In this document: positions 9,364 to 17,279 of the stretch, piece after piece | Layout: each line of letters starts with the position of its first letter | Position numbering within the stretch: the first letter of the stretch is position 1 | From: an uncultured Propionibacteriaceae bacterium | Lineage (GTDB): Bacteria > Actinomycetota > Actinomycetes > Propionibacteriales > Propionibacteriaceae | Direction of reading: 5' to 3' | DNA length: 64,000 nucleotides | Assembly: GCA_945911015.1 (NCBI GenBank) | Contig: CAMDZW010000011.1 | Coordinates: 1-64,000 of the forward strand | Program-made: the position numbers and the translations under genes | The notes under the pieces: generated by a model | Seen by the model: the letters and a program-made list of their open reading frames with translations, nothing else | Told to the model about the DNA's origin: nothing | The model's database searches: none

Positions 9364-10422
9364 TCAGGTGTCTCGGCCGTCGCGGACCACGCCTTGGCCG
9401 TCCACCGCCTGGGCCAGTTCCTCGACGAAGCCGGACTGCAACGCCCAGTCGATGCTGAGTGGGCTGGGTCCGTTGGTCGCCATGGCGAGGGTGGCGTCGG
9501 CGATCAGATAGTAGTGGCCGTCAAAGATCGGCTGCCAGCGCGAGAACAGCGGATTGTTCACCGTACGGTCAGAGGTGGCGGCGTCGTTGGACCATCCGAT
9601 GAACAGCTCGGTGCTCAGCGAGTTGAGGTTCTCCAGGCTGACCGCACCATAGAAGGCGTCTTCGTTCTCGGTCTGAAGCTGGTCGAGTGAGGGGCTGTCG
9701 ACGAAGCCGAGCTCGCGCAGGAAACGGACCCGAGGATCATTCGAGACATAGAGGGTCACATCATTGGAGCCCTCACTCAGTCCGGTCCCGTAGAGGAAGC
9801 TGGTCCCGACGAATTCGGGGTGGTCGGTCCGGACCTGGTCCAGCTTCGCCTCGGTCTCGGCGATCTGGGCAGCAGCTTCGTCGGTGCGGCCGAGCGCCCG
9901 GCCGACCAGCTCGACCAGCTCGCGCCAGTCGCCGGACATCCACGGCTTCTCCTGGTAGGCGACGGTCGGGGCGATCTGGGACAGCCGCTCGCACTCCTCA
10001 TCGGTGATGCCCGAGTGCGGAGCAAGGATCAGGTCCGGATCGAGGGCGAGGATCTGCTCAAAGTCCGGGGTGCCGTCCTTGGAGTTGAGCAGCTCGGGAA
10101 GGTCACCGCCGAGCTCGGCGACCCGATCCTTGAACCAGGGCAGGTATCCGTCGGGATCGGCACCCCACTGCGTCGGGCTGCCGACCGGCACGACGCCGAG
10201 CCCGGCCACGACGTCGTCGGTGATCCAGCCGATGGTGACGACCCGTGTCGGCTCGGCCGGGATCGTGGTCGTGCCATGGGCATGCTCGATGGTCACGGGG
10301 AAGGCTCCATCACTGCCGGACGATCCGCTCGCCGAAGGGCCGGGGTCAGTCGTGGCCGATTGGCAGGAGCTGAGCAGGAGCGCCACCGCGAGCAACGCGA
10401 TGAGCTGTCGGATCCGGGACAT
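9364..10422 (-). CDS. Iron-siderophore ABC transporter substrate-binding lipoprotein
   Basis: Periplasmic-type binding protein anchored to the membrane, expected to deliver ferric siderophore to an ABC importer. The lipoprotein signal ends LLLSSC (Cys20). The mature protein has VTIEHAHGTTTIPAEPTRVVTIGW, the standard opening of FhuD/FepB-like (PF01497) proteins, and DFEQILALDPDLILAP at the usual place. No importer permease or ATPase is adjacent: the three ABC genes upstream are an ABC-2 exporter. An IdeR/DtxR-like box lies 24 bases upstream of the ATG, so repression by iron is likely. It appears to be an orphan binding protein that shares a transporter encoded elsewhere. Confidence 0.92.
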   Translation of the reverse strand: MSRIRQLIALLAVALLLSSCQSATTDPGPSASGSSGSDGAFPVTIEHAHGTTTIPAEPTRVVTIGWITDDVVAGLGVVPVGSPTQWGADPDGYLPWFKDRVAELGGDLPELLNSKDGTPDFEQILALDPDLILAPHSGITDEECERLSQIAPTVAYQEKPWMSGDWRELVELVGRALGRTDEAAAQIAETEAKLDQVRTDHPEFVGTSFLYGTGLSEGSNDVTLYVSNDPRVRFLRELGFVDSPSLDQLQTENEDAFYGAVSLENLNSLSTELFIGWSNDAATSDRTVNNPLFSRWQPIFDGHYYLIADATLAMATNGPSPLSIDWALQSGFVEELAQAVDGQGVVRDGRDT

Positions 10423-10445
10423 CGGGGAACCTTCCGAGATTGAAG

Positions 10446-10464
10446 TCAGGTAAGGCTCACCATA
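10446..10464. promoter_or_regulatory. DtxR/IdeR-type iron box
   Basis: The 19-mer TCAGGTAAGGCTCACCATA matches 14 of 19 positions of the DtxR/IdeR consensus TTAGGTTAGGCTAACCTAA, including the central AGG..AGGCT.ACC core. It sits just upstream of the siderophore-binding lipoprotein start, where an iron-bound repressor would block transcription. The match is seen directly; the regulator itself is not in this window. Confidence 0.75.
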
Positions 10465-10573
10465 CCCGTACTCGCGGTGTCGTCCCCTGCCCCACCACTC
10501 GCGCCATTCTGACCCAACAGACAGGATTGGAACGCTTCAGGGCGTCCGTTCGGTCGGAATGCGTGCTGCGGCC

Positions 10574-10646
10574 GGGGCGGAAGGTCGGGGCGGAAGGTCG
10601 GGGCGGAGGGTCGGGGCGGAGGGTCGGGGCGGATGGTCGGGGCGGA
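10574..10646. repeat. 13-bp tandem repeat, five full units
   Basis: Five consecutive 13-bp units (GGGGCGGAAGGTC and variants with GAGGGTC or GATGGTC) plus an 8-base partial sixth unit end five bases before the stop codon of the ABC ATPase gene. The units are almost identical, so copy number probably varies between strains. The region lies downstream of the exporter operon and upstream of the iron-box promoter. No function is evident. Confidence 0.9.
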
Positions 10647-10650
10647 GAGC

Positions 10651-11619
10651 TCAGGCGGAGCCGCGCGCGCCGTAGAGGGTGCGGACGATGTCCTCGATGG
10701 CCGGTTCCTGCAGCGTCAGGTCGCGCACCTCGCCGAACCGACTGGCCTCGGTGACCACCTTGGCGGCCGTGGTCTGTGTGGGATGGAAACGGTACGACTG
10801 GCGCAGCCCGTCGATCTCGTAGCCGACCCGTTCGGTGCCGGGGATCTCGTGCGGTGGCTGGGGTTCTGCGTAGTCGACGACCATCGTGCGGTCGAGCGCG
10901 ACGGTGCGCCGTAGCTCGCCGAGGGCACCGTCGTGGACGAGTTGGCCCTGGTCGACGACCAGGACACGCTCACAGAGCCGTTCGATGTCGCCCATGTCAT
11001 GGGTGGTCAGCAACAGTGTGGTGCCCCGTTCGGCCCGCTCGGCGACCAGGAACTGGCGCAGACGCTCCTTGCTGATCATGTCCAGACCGATGGTCGGCTC
11101 ATCCAGGATCAACAGACGGGGCCGGTGCGCCAGTGCGGCAGCCACCTCACCGCGCATTCGTTGTCCCAGGGAGAGCTGCCGCACGGGGGTGTCCAGAAAC
11201 TCGGCCAGCTCGAGTTCGGCGACGAGCTGGTCGATCCGGTCGGCAGCCGCCCGCGCACCGATGCGGTGGATGGCCCCGAGGATGGTGAAGGATTCGCGCA
11301 GGGGAAGGTCCCACCACAGCTGGGTGCGCTGTCCGAAGACGACCCCGATCTGCCGAGCGAGGTCCTTGCGCCGCTCCACCGGCGGAAGCCCACACGTGGT
11401 GACCCGACCCGAGGTGGGGACGAGGATGCCGGTGAGCATCTTGATGGTGGTCGACTTCCCCGCACCATTGGCGCCGATGTAGCCGACCGACTCGCCCTCG
11501 GCGATCGAACAGCTGATCCCGTCGACAGCCGCCACCACCTTTTTCGTACGGGTGAAACGGCCGGCCTTGGCGCGCACGATGAATTCGCGTCGCAAGTCCT
11601 CGGTTTCGATGATGGTCAT
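10651..11619 (-). CDS. ABC-2 exporter ATP-binding subunit
   Basis: ATPase of a three-gene ABC exporter. Walker A is GANGAGKST, the signature is LSLGQRMR, Walker B is LLILDEPTIGLD and the switch His is in TTHD. The ATG at 11619 (MTIIETEDL) is chosen because it lies 1 base after the upstream permease stop and begins the conserved domain. After the ATPase core there is a C-terminal extension of about 85 residues, common in ATPases paired with PF06182-type permeases. Substrate unknown; the order permease - permease - ATPase with tiny gaps or overlaps marks one operon. Confidence 0.92.
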   Translation of the reverse strand: MTIIETEDLRREFIVRAKAGRFTRTKKVVAAVDGISCSIAEGESVGYIGANGAGKSTTIKMLTGILVPTSGRVTTCGLPPVERRKDLARQIGVVFGQRTQLWWDLPLRESFTILGAIHRIGARAAADRIDQLVAELELAEFLDTPVRQLSLGQRMRGEVAAALAHRPRLLILDEPTIGLDMISKERLRQFLVAERAERGTTLLLTTHDMGDIERLCERVLVVDQGQLVHDGALGELRRTVALDRTMVVDYAEPQPPHEIPGTERVGYEIDGLRQSYRFHPTQTTAAKVVTEASRFGEVRDLTLQEPAIEDIVRTLYGARGSA

Positions 11620-11620
11620 G

Positions 11621-12454
11621 TCAGCCTCCAGCTCCGGTGTATTTGCGCACGCCGGCCCGCCACACGACCAACGCCAGAACCCATGCCCACACAGCAAACA
11701 GTGGTGCTCCCCAGCCAAGCACCTGGGGCAGGAGTGCCGGACCGGGCTTGTCCAGCAGGATGAGCACCGGCAGATAGGTCGTCACCGTGGCGGGGACGAC
11801 AAAGGTGAAGAAGACCCGGATCGGAGTCAACAGCACCGGGCCGGGCAGCTGGGAGACGTACTTTCCCCCGTACACAAAGGCATTGGTGAACTCGGTGCCG
11901 TTGATCAGCCAGAACTGGCAACCTCCGGCGAGCACGAAGAGGGCGGAGAAGATCGTCGTGCCGAACACGAGGGCCCCGACAACCACGCCAACCATGACCG
12001 GTGACCAGGCGATGCCAGCATGGGGCACGGCGATCGCGAAGGTGATCACACCCAGGAGTACTCGGGCGAGGCGACGCAGCTGAACCGTGCTGGTGATCAT
12101 CTGCGGTACGAGACGCAGCGGCTTGGTCAGGAACGACTCGAGTTGTCCTTGTTTGATGAACGAGGGAAGGGAATCCATCTGCCCGAAGACCATGTCAGCC
12201 AGGCCGAAGCTGACACTGGACAGGGCGAAGACCAGGCTTGCCTCGGGCAGGGTGAGGCCGCCGAAGATCGGTGCCGTCGCCAGCAGGACATAGATCTCGA
12301 CGAACTCGATCAGTCCGGTGAAGAAGGTGCCGATGACGTTCAGCACGAAACTCGTACGGTAGACCATCTGACTGCGCAGCCGGGCCATGACGATCGTGCG
12401 CCACAGGGGTAATGGACGATCAGGGGGAAGTGGCCGATCCAGAGTGTCAGCCAC
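11621..12454 (-). CDS. ABC-2 exporter permease (PF06182-like)
   Basis: Membrane subunit of 277 residues with about six hydrophobic helices. The central segment GQLESFLTKPLRLVPQM and the end GVRKYTGAGG (R-x-Y-x-(G/S)-x-G) fit the ABC-2 family PF06182, in which two such permeases and one ATPase form an exporter. It overlaps the upstream permease gene by 8 bases and is followed by the ATPase 1 base later. What it exports cannot be told from sequence. Confidence 0.87.
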   Translation of the reverse strand: MADTLDRPLPPDRPLPLWRTIVMARLRSQMVYRTSFVLNVIGTFFTGLIEFVEIYVLLATAPIFGGLTLPEASLVFALSSVSFGLADMVFGQMDSLPSFIKQGQLESFLTKPLRLVPQMITSTVQLRRLARVLLGVITFAIAVPHAGIAWSPVMVGVVVGALVFGTTIFSALFVLAGGCQFWLINGTEFTNAFVYGGKYVSQLPGPVLLTPIRVFFTFVVPATVTTYLPVLILLDKPGPALLPQVLGWGAPLFAVWAWVLALVVWRAGVRKYTGAGG

Positions 12455-13241
12455 CTTGGATCACCAGCCTGCGGGTGCCGAAGTGGGTCATCACCCGGGT
12501 GCCGACCAACAGCACGAGCAGCCAGGCCAGCTGGATCCCGATGATCGGCAGCACGTCCACCCCGGTGGTCCGACCGGAGATGAGGTCGACCGGATACTGG
12601 TACATCGAGGGGAACGGACTCCACTCGGCGATGGTCTTCAGCCAACCGGGGAACAGGTGGATCGGCACCGTGAACCCGGTCAGCAGCGAGACCACCACCA
12701 TGTAGAGGATCTGGAAGCCCTGCATCTCGATGGTCCAGAAGGAGATCAGGTTCAGGGCATAGCGGCCGAGGAAGTTCACTGCGAGCCCGAGGATGAGCCC
12801 GAGGGCGCCGGCGAGCCAGACCAGTGGATCGGTCGGCGGCGGGACCCGGAGCACGACTGAGCCGAGGATGAGGATCGGCAGTCCCCGACCGAGAAACTGC
12901 ATGGCAGCCCGACCGAGATCGCGGAACCACCAGTAGACCTGCAGGTCGATCGGGCGTGCCAGATCGACCGCGATCTCACCGGTACGGACCCGGCTGGCAA
13001 CCTCATTCCAGCCCCACATCGGGATCGCGCCGAGCAGCGCCTGCCCCCACAGGACATAGAGGATTGCGGTACGGGCGTCATACCCTCCGGCCTCCCCGCC
13101 AGCACCGGCGACCGCCGCCAGCAGGACCCCGGCGCGGATCAGGCCGAAGATGCCATTGGTGAACACCCCAGCGGCCAGCGCGAGCCGGTAGGTGGACTGC
13201 CTCCGGAACTCGGCGGCGATCAGCTGGAGGTGAACAGACAC
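12447..13241 (-). CDS. ABC-2 exporter permease (PF06182-like), first gene
   Basis: Second membrane subunit (264 residues, about six helices) with GEIAVDLARPIDLQVYWW and the end VMTHFGTRRLVIQGG, again matching PF06182. It is the promoter-proximal gene of the operon and faces the divergent solute-binding protein gene across a 312-base gap. Pairing of two non-identical permeases suggests a heterodimeric channel. Confidence 0.86.
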   Translation of the reverse strand: MSVHLQLIAAEFRRQSTYRLALAAGVFTNGIFGLIRAGVLLAAVAGAGGEAGGYDARTAILYVLWGQALLGAIPMWGWNEVASRVRTGEIAVDLARPIDLQVYWWFRDLGRAAMQFLGRGLPILILGSVVLRVPPPTDPLVWLAGALGLILGLAVNFLGRYALNLISFWTIEMQGFQILYMVVVSLLTGFTVPIHLFPGWLKTIAEWSPFPSMYQYPVDLISGRTTGVDVLPIIGIQLAWLLVLLVGTRVMTHFGTRRLVIQGG

Positions 13242-13553
13242 AAGCGCAGGAGCTTACGCCCGTGACCGGGGTCACCGCAACAGCACTCCTCAACCGCAGC
13301 CAGAACGACAACAACTCGATCACACTGCAAGACAGATTGCAGCAATTTGCAGCATGCTCGCGTCACAAGAGGCCACATGTCGACCGCAGTCCGCCAGGAC
13401 GTATTCTTTTTTGTCGTTTCGGATGTCCTTATTTGATCCCTCGTGGTTGCTGTCGGTTCATAGGGGGAGCTACTTTCCACCTCACGAGCGGCGGCGCTCG
13501 CAACGCGAACCAGATCAGGCAAGGGCGGGGCCGCCAGTGTTGAGAGGACAAGC
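13242..13553. other. Divergent intergenic region with AT-rich patch
   Basis: 312 bases between the exporter operon (left) and the family-5 binding protein gene (right). No open frame here looks coding. It contains a dyad with flanking direct repeats at 13325-13354, and a marked AT-rich run (13398-13440, TATTCTTTTTT and CTTATTT) unusual for this DNA. It ends with a good ribosome site (GAGAGGACA) before ATG 13554. Promoters for both directions are expected here. Confidence 0.6.
13325..13354. promoter_or_regulatory. Candidate operator: CTGCAA dyad plus TTGCAGCA repeats
   Basis: CTGCAA and TTGCAG form perfect 6-bp arms with a 6-base spacer (13325-13342). The right arm is part of TTGCAGCA, which is repeated 10 bp later (13347-13354), i.e. 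one helical turn. This looks like a cooperative repressor or activator site for the binding-protein gene or the exporter. No cognate regulator is next to it, so the assignment is inference. Confidence 0.45.
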
Positions 13554-15530
13554 ATGACCATCACTTCGCGCGCAGCGGTGCTGAAGGACCCGGGACATCT
13601 GGACCGTCGAACCCTCCTGCAGAACGGGCTGACCCTGACCGCGGCCGGGGCGGTTGGTCTGGCCGGCTGCAGCACCAACCCCGGTGAGAACCCCTCCCCC
13701 ACTGCTTCCGCTCCCGCCGTCAGCAATGACCTGCTCGAGTCACCCCTGCTGACCGCCCAGGTCGATACCGGAGAGCTCCCACCGCTCGCCGAGCGTCTCC
13801 CAGACAACCCCGTGGTGATCGAGCCTCTCGACGGGGTTGGGCAGTACGGCGGCAGCCTGCGGTACGCGTCATTGGCGGACTCAGTGACACCTTTGATCAC
13901 GCATGCTGCCGCCGGCTTCCTCGAGTGGGATTTCGAGGGCACCGAGTTGCTGCCCAGCATCGCTGAGTCCTTCGAGGCCAACGAGGACAGCACGGTCTAC
14001 ACCATCACCATCAGGGAAGGACTCAGGTGGTCCGACGGTGAGCCGTACGACAAAGACGACATCGACTTCGCGATGTTGCACTTCGCGTCGGACCAGGTGC
14101 TGATGCCCGCCGCACCGTATTGGTTCAGCGATGCCAACCAGGAGGTGCCGACCTACGAATGGGTCGGAGACCGTACGTTCACCCTCACCTTCGGCACGCC
14201 GAACCCACTCTTTCCCAAGTACATGGCACACACCGCCATCGGCTACCAGTTCATGAAGCCTGCGCACTACCTGAAGGAGTTCCATGCCGAGTTCATTGGC
14301 GAGGACGAAGCCGATGCGCTGGCGAAGAAGGCCGGCTTCGACGGTTGGAACCTCTACTGGTACGACCGCGCGAACATCTGGACCAACCCTGACGTGCCCG
14401 TGCTGGGTGCCTATCGGGTAGTCTCCCCATCGACCGGCTCGGGCACCGCAACCCTGGAACGGAACCCCTTCTACTTCAAGACAGACGCCGATGGTCGCCA
14501 GCTGCCGTACATCGACGAGATCTCGGTGCAGGTGCTCGGTCAAGAGGCGCTCGATCTGCGCTCAGCAAACGGGGAGATCGACCTCCTCGCGAACGGCCTT
14601 GCCTTCAGTGGAGCCCAGCTGCTGCAGGAAAATGCGGCCAGCAACGACTACCAACTCGCCCGGTGGCAGAACTCGGGCGGCACAGCGGCGCTGTGCCCGA
14701 ACCTGTCGCACAAGGATCCCGCACTGCGGGAGATCTTTGCCGACGTACGCTTCCGGGCAGCGCTGTCCCACGCAATCAACCGCGAGAATGTCAACCAGGC
14801 GCTGATGAACGGCATCGGTGTGGTGCGGCAGCCGATTGCCTCGGACGGCACCGAGTACGCGGTGGCCGGGGCAGGCGAGACCTTCATCGAGTACGACCCG
14901 GCCAAGGCAGAAGAGCTGTTGGACGAGATCGGCATGACCAAACAGGGCCAGTGGCGCACCCTGCCCGACGGCAGCCATTTTGAGCCGGTGATCATCTATG
15001 TCGAGAGCAACAGCCAAGTCCCGCTGTCCGATGCCTTCCACATGGTCGTCCAGGACTTCGCTGCGGTCGGATTGAAGGTCCTGACCAAGTCCATCGACAA
15101 CACCCTGTACGGACAGTTGCGCTCCAGCAATGACTTCGACATCGACGGGACGCTCGCACCGAGTGACTTCATGGATCTGGAGTCGGTGTGGTGGATCCCG
15201 ACGGCCGGCAACAGCCACACCGCGCCGGGCTACGGCCTCTGGTACGCCTCGCAGGGCGAGACGGGCATGGAGCCGACCGAGGAGATGAAGCAGCTGATGG
15301 ACAACTGGGACGCGCTTCGGACCGCCACTACGCAGGAGGGTCGGATCGCTGCGGGCAAGGAGATCGTCCAGCAGCACAAGGACAACGTCTACATGATCGG
15401 CATCGTCCGGCCGCCGTTCCAACCTGTCGTCGTGACCAACCGGACACACAACGTGCTCCCGGAGGGTCTCTACTCCTTCGCCACCGGACGCGAGGGCATC
15501 ACCAAGACCGAGCAGCTGTGGCTCGGCTGA
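13554..15530 (+). CDS. ABC transporter substrate-binding lipoprotein, family 5
   Basis: Extracellular solute-binding protein of the peptide/oligosaccharide class (SBP_bac_5), 658 residues. A twin-arginine pair (DRRTLL, residues 17-22) precedes a lipobox GLAGC with Cys39, so it may be Tat-exported and lipid-anchored. The mature protein has the family pattern GGSLRYASL, LLPSIAESFE..EDSTVYTITIREGLRWSDGEPYDKDDI and DVRFRAALSHAINRENV. The long form is often seen with plant oligosaccharide uptake in actinobacteria. It is an orphan: no permease or ATPase genes follow. Two beta-helix proteins come next after 40 bases, so I infer the ligand is a carbohydrate. Confidence 0.92.
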   Translation: MTITSRAAVLKDPGHLDRRTLLQNGLTLTAAGAVGLAGCSTNPGENPSPTASAPAVSNDLLESPLLTAQVDTGELPPLAERLPDNPVVIEPLDGVGQYGGSLRYASLADSVTPLITHAAAGFLEWDFEGTELLPSIAESFEANEDSTVYTITIREGLRWSDGEPYDKDDIDFAMLHFASDQVLMPAAPYWFSDANQEVPTYEWVGDRTFTLTFGTPNPLFPKYMAHTAIGYQFMKPAHYLKEFHAEFIGEDEADALAKKAGFDGWNLYWYDRANIWTNPDVPVLGAYRVVSPSTGSGTATLERNPFYFKTDADGRQLPYIDEISVQVLGQEALDLRSANGEIDLLANGLAFSGAQLLQENAASNDYQLARWQNSGGTAALCPNLSHKDPALREIFADVRFRAALSHAINRENVNQALMNGIGVVRQPIASDGTEYAVAGAGETFIEYDPAKAEELLDEIGMTKQGQWRTLPDGSHFEPVIIYVESNSQVPLSDAFHMVVQDFAAVGLKVLTKSIDNTLYGQLRSSNDFDIDGTLAPSDFMDLESVWWIPTAGNSHTAPGYGLWYASQGETGMEPTEEMKQLMDNWDALRTATTQEGRIAAGKEIVQQHKDNVYMIGIVRPPFQPVVVTNRTHNVLPEGLYSFATGREGITKTEQLWLG

Positions 15531-15570
15531 CAGGGGAGGCCGTTCGGGCCACACCCAGGAGAGGACAACC

Positions 15571-17193
15571 ATGACCACCTCAATCTCACGCAGACGTGTG
15601 CTGGGGGCCGCCGCCACTGTAGGCGTCGCTGTCCCGGCACTCGCTCCAGCCGCCAGTCCCGCCGCGCCGGTCGACCCAGGACTACCCGCCGCCGACGATC
15701 CCAACGTGCTTCGGGTGTCGACCCTCGGTCACGACATCGATGACTCAACCGAGTTCCTCCAGGCCGCGCTCGACTCCAACTATGCGACCGTCGTCATCGA
15801 TCACGTCCCGGGCGGGTGGACGACACGGCCTCTGGTCATCAATCGGGACGATCTGCGACTGGTCGTCGAACCCGATGTCATGGTGCGAGCGCTGCCGGGC
15901 GGATATGCCGCCACCTCGGCATCGATGCTCACCATCCGCAACCGGTCGAACATCACCATTTCGGGGTACGGAGCGACGTTCGCCATGAACAAGCCGGAGT
16001 ACACCTCGGGTGAACACCGGATGGTGATCCGGGCCTACGGCTGCCATGACCTGACGATCGAGGGTCTGACCGTACGTGACAGTGGTGGCGACGGGATCTA
16101 CCTCGGTGCCGGGACGACGCCGTGCCGGGACGTGGTCATCCGCGACGTAGTCTCCGACAACAACCGCCGCCAGGGAATCAGCGTCATCTCGGCGGAGCGA
16201 CTGGTCATCGAGGGGTGCGCACTCCTCAACACCAACGGGACCGCACCGCAGTCAGGGATCGACTTCGAGCCCAACACCGCGACCGAGCGATTGACCGATG
16301 TGGTCATGCGCGACTGCGTTCTGTCTGGCAACCACACCGGCGGTGTACGGGTGAGCATGATGCAGTTGCGGGAGACGTCACACCCGGTCTCGATCCTGAT
16401 CGAGCGCACCACCATCGGCAGCCAGATCGGCGGCACTCCGCAGATCATGATCGCCTGTGACAAGGTCCACGACTTCCCGGGCACCTTCGAGGTCCGCGAC
16501 AGCCTGATCGATGTCAGTCCCGGCACCGGCGCCTTCCAGATCCGACGCAGCGGACCGGGTGGTCTGCTGGCCAAGCTGACTCGCACCTCGATGTGGGTGT
16601 GGGGCAATCCGTTCCTCGTCTTCGGACCGATGACACTGTCGAGTGAGAGCGCGCCGATCTACGGCAATCTCCATTGCGACCAGGTCGAGGTACACACGGA
16701 CCTGCCCGGACCTTACCTGCGAACTGACGGACTGCCCGACACCACGGTGCACAATGTCAAGGGCACGGTGACGGTGTCCGGACCGGAAGTGACCACCGAG
16801 GAGTTGGGCGACCATCTCGACGAGGTCACCCTGAGCTCGACCATCATCCGTCCCGGAGATGCCGTGATCCCGAAGGTCTCGGTTGCTCCGACCCGCGGCC
16901 GCGTGCTCGGCGGCACCGCTGCCGAGGTCCGTTTCACCCGCACCGGCGACCTCAATCGTTCGCTTGCCGTGGCGTACGAAACCTGTGGCAGCGCACGGGA
17001 GCGGTACGACTACGGCGGGTTGGGCAAGGTCGTGGTCTTCGAACCGGGATCACGGGAGGCTACGCTGCGGATCCGCACTCATCAGCGGCGTCGCAGTTCG
17101 GACCCGGCTCGTCGGGAGATTGTCGTCAGCGTCGTCCCAGGTCGCGGCTACCAGGTCAAACCCGACGCCCGTACGCTGGAGATCGACGGATGA
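15571..17193 (+). CDS. Tat-exported right-handed beta-helix protein with Calx-beta-like tail
   Basis: 540-residue protein with a Tat signal (SRRRVLGAAATVGVAVPALAPAA). The middle (about 50-400) is a parallel beta-helix: repeated short strands such as LRLVVEPDVMVRALPG, NITISGYGATFAMN, HDLTIEGLTVRDSGGDGIYLG and DVVIRDVVSDNNRRQGISV, as in pectate-lyase-like and polysaccharide-modifying enzymes. I cannot point to catalytic residues. The last 110 residues (RVLGGTAAEVRFTRTGDLNRSLAVAYETCGSARERYDYGG) resemble a Calx-beta sandwich. It is 41 bases after the binding-protein gene and is the paralog of the next gene, with near-identical stretches such as IDHVPGGWTTRPLVINR versus IDNVPGGWTTGPLWVNR. Confidence 0.85.
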   Translation: MTTSISRRRVLGAAATVGVAVPALAPAASPAAPVDPGLPAADDPNVLRVSTLGHDIDDSTEFLQAALDSNYATVVIDHVPGGWTTRPLVINRDDLRLVVEPDVMVRALPGGYAATSASMLTIRNRSNITISGYGATFAMNKPEYTSGEHRMVIRAYGCHDLTIEGLTVRDSGGDGIYLGAGTTPCRDVVIRDVVSDNNRRQGISVISAERLVIEGCALLNTNGTAPQSGIDFEPNTATERLTDVVMRDCVLSGNHTGGVRVSMMQLRETSHPVSILIERTTIGSQIGGTPQIMIACDKVHDFPGTFEVRDSLIDVSPGTGAFQIRRSGPGGLLAKLTRTSMWVWGNPFLVFGPMTLSSESAPIYGNLHCDQVEVHTDLPGPYLRTDGLPDTTVHNVKGTVTVSGPEVTTEELGDHLDEVTLSSTIIRPGDAVIPKVSVAPTRGRVLGGTAAEVRFTRTGDLNRSLAVAYETCGSARERYDYGGLGKVVVFEPGSREATLRIRTHQRRRSSDPARREIVVSVVPGRGYQVKPDARTLEIDG

Positions 17194-17279
17194 CCGGGAC
17201 GTGATCAGCACCTGATTCCTGCCTGCTGCTGCGTGGTACTGTCGCCCGAAATGTGACGCCATGGCGGGAGGGAGCGACG

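Noticed and set aside
10574-10646. Short repeats as a CRISPR or coding repeat
   Set aside because: 13-bp units without spacers, and the frames through them are G/R/A-rich without a start signal.
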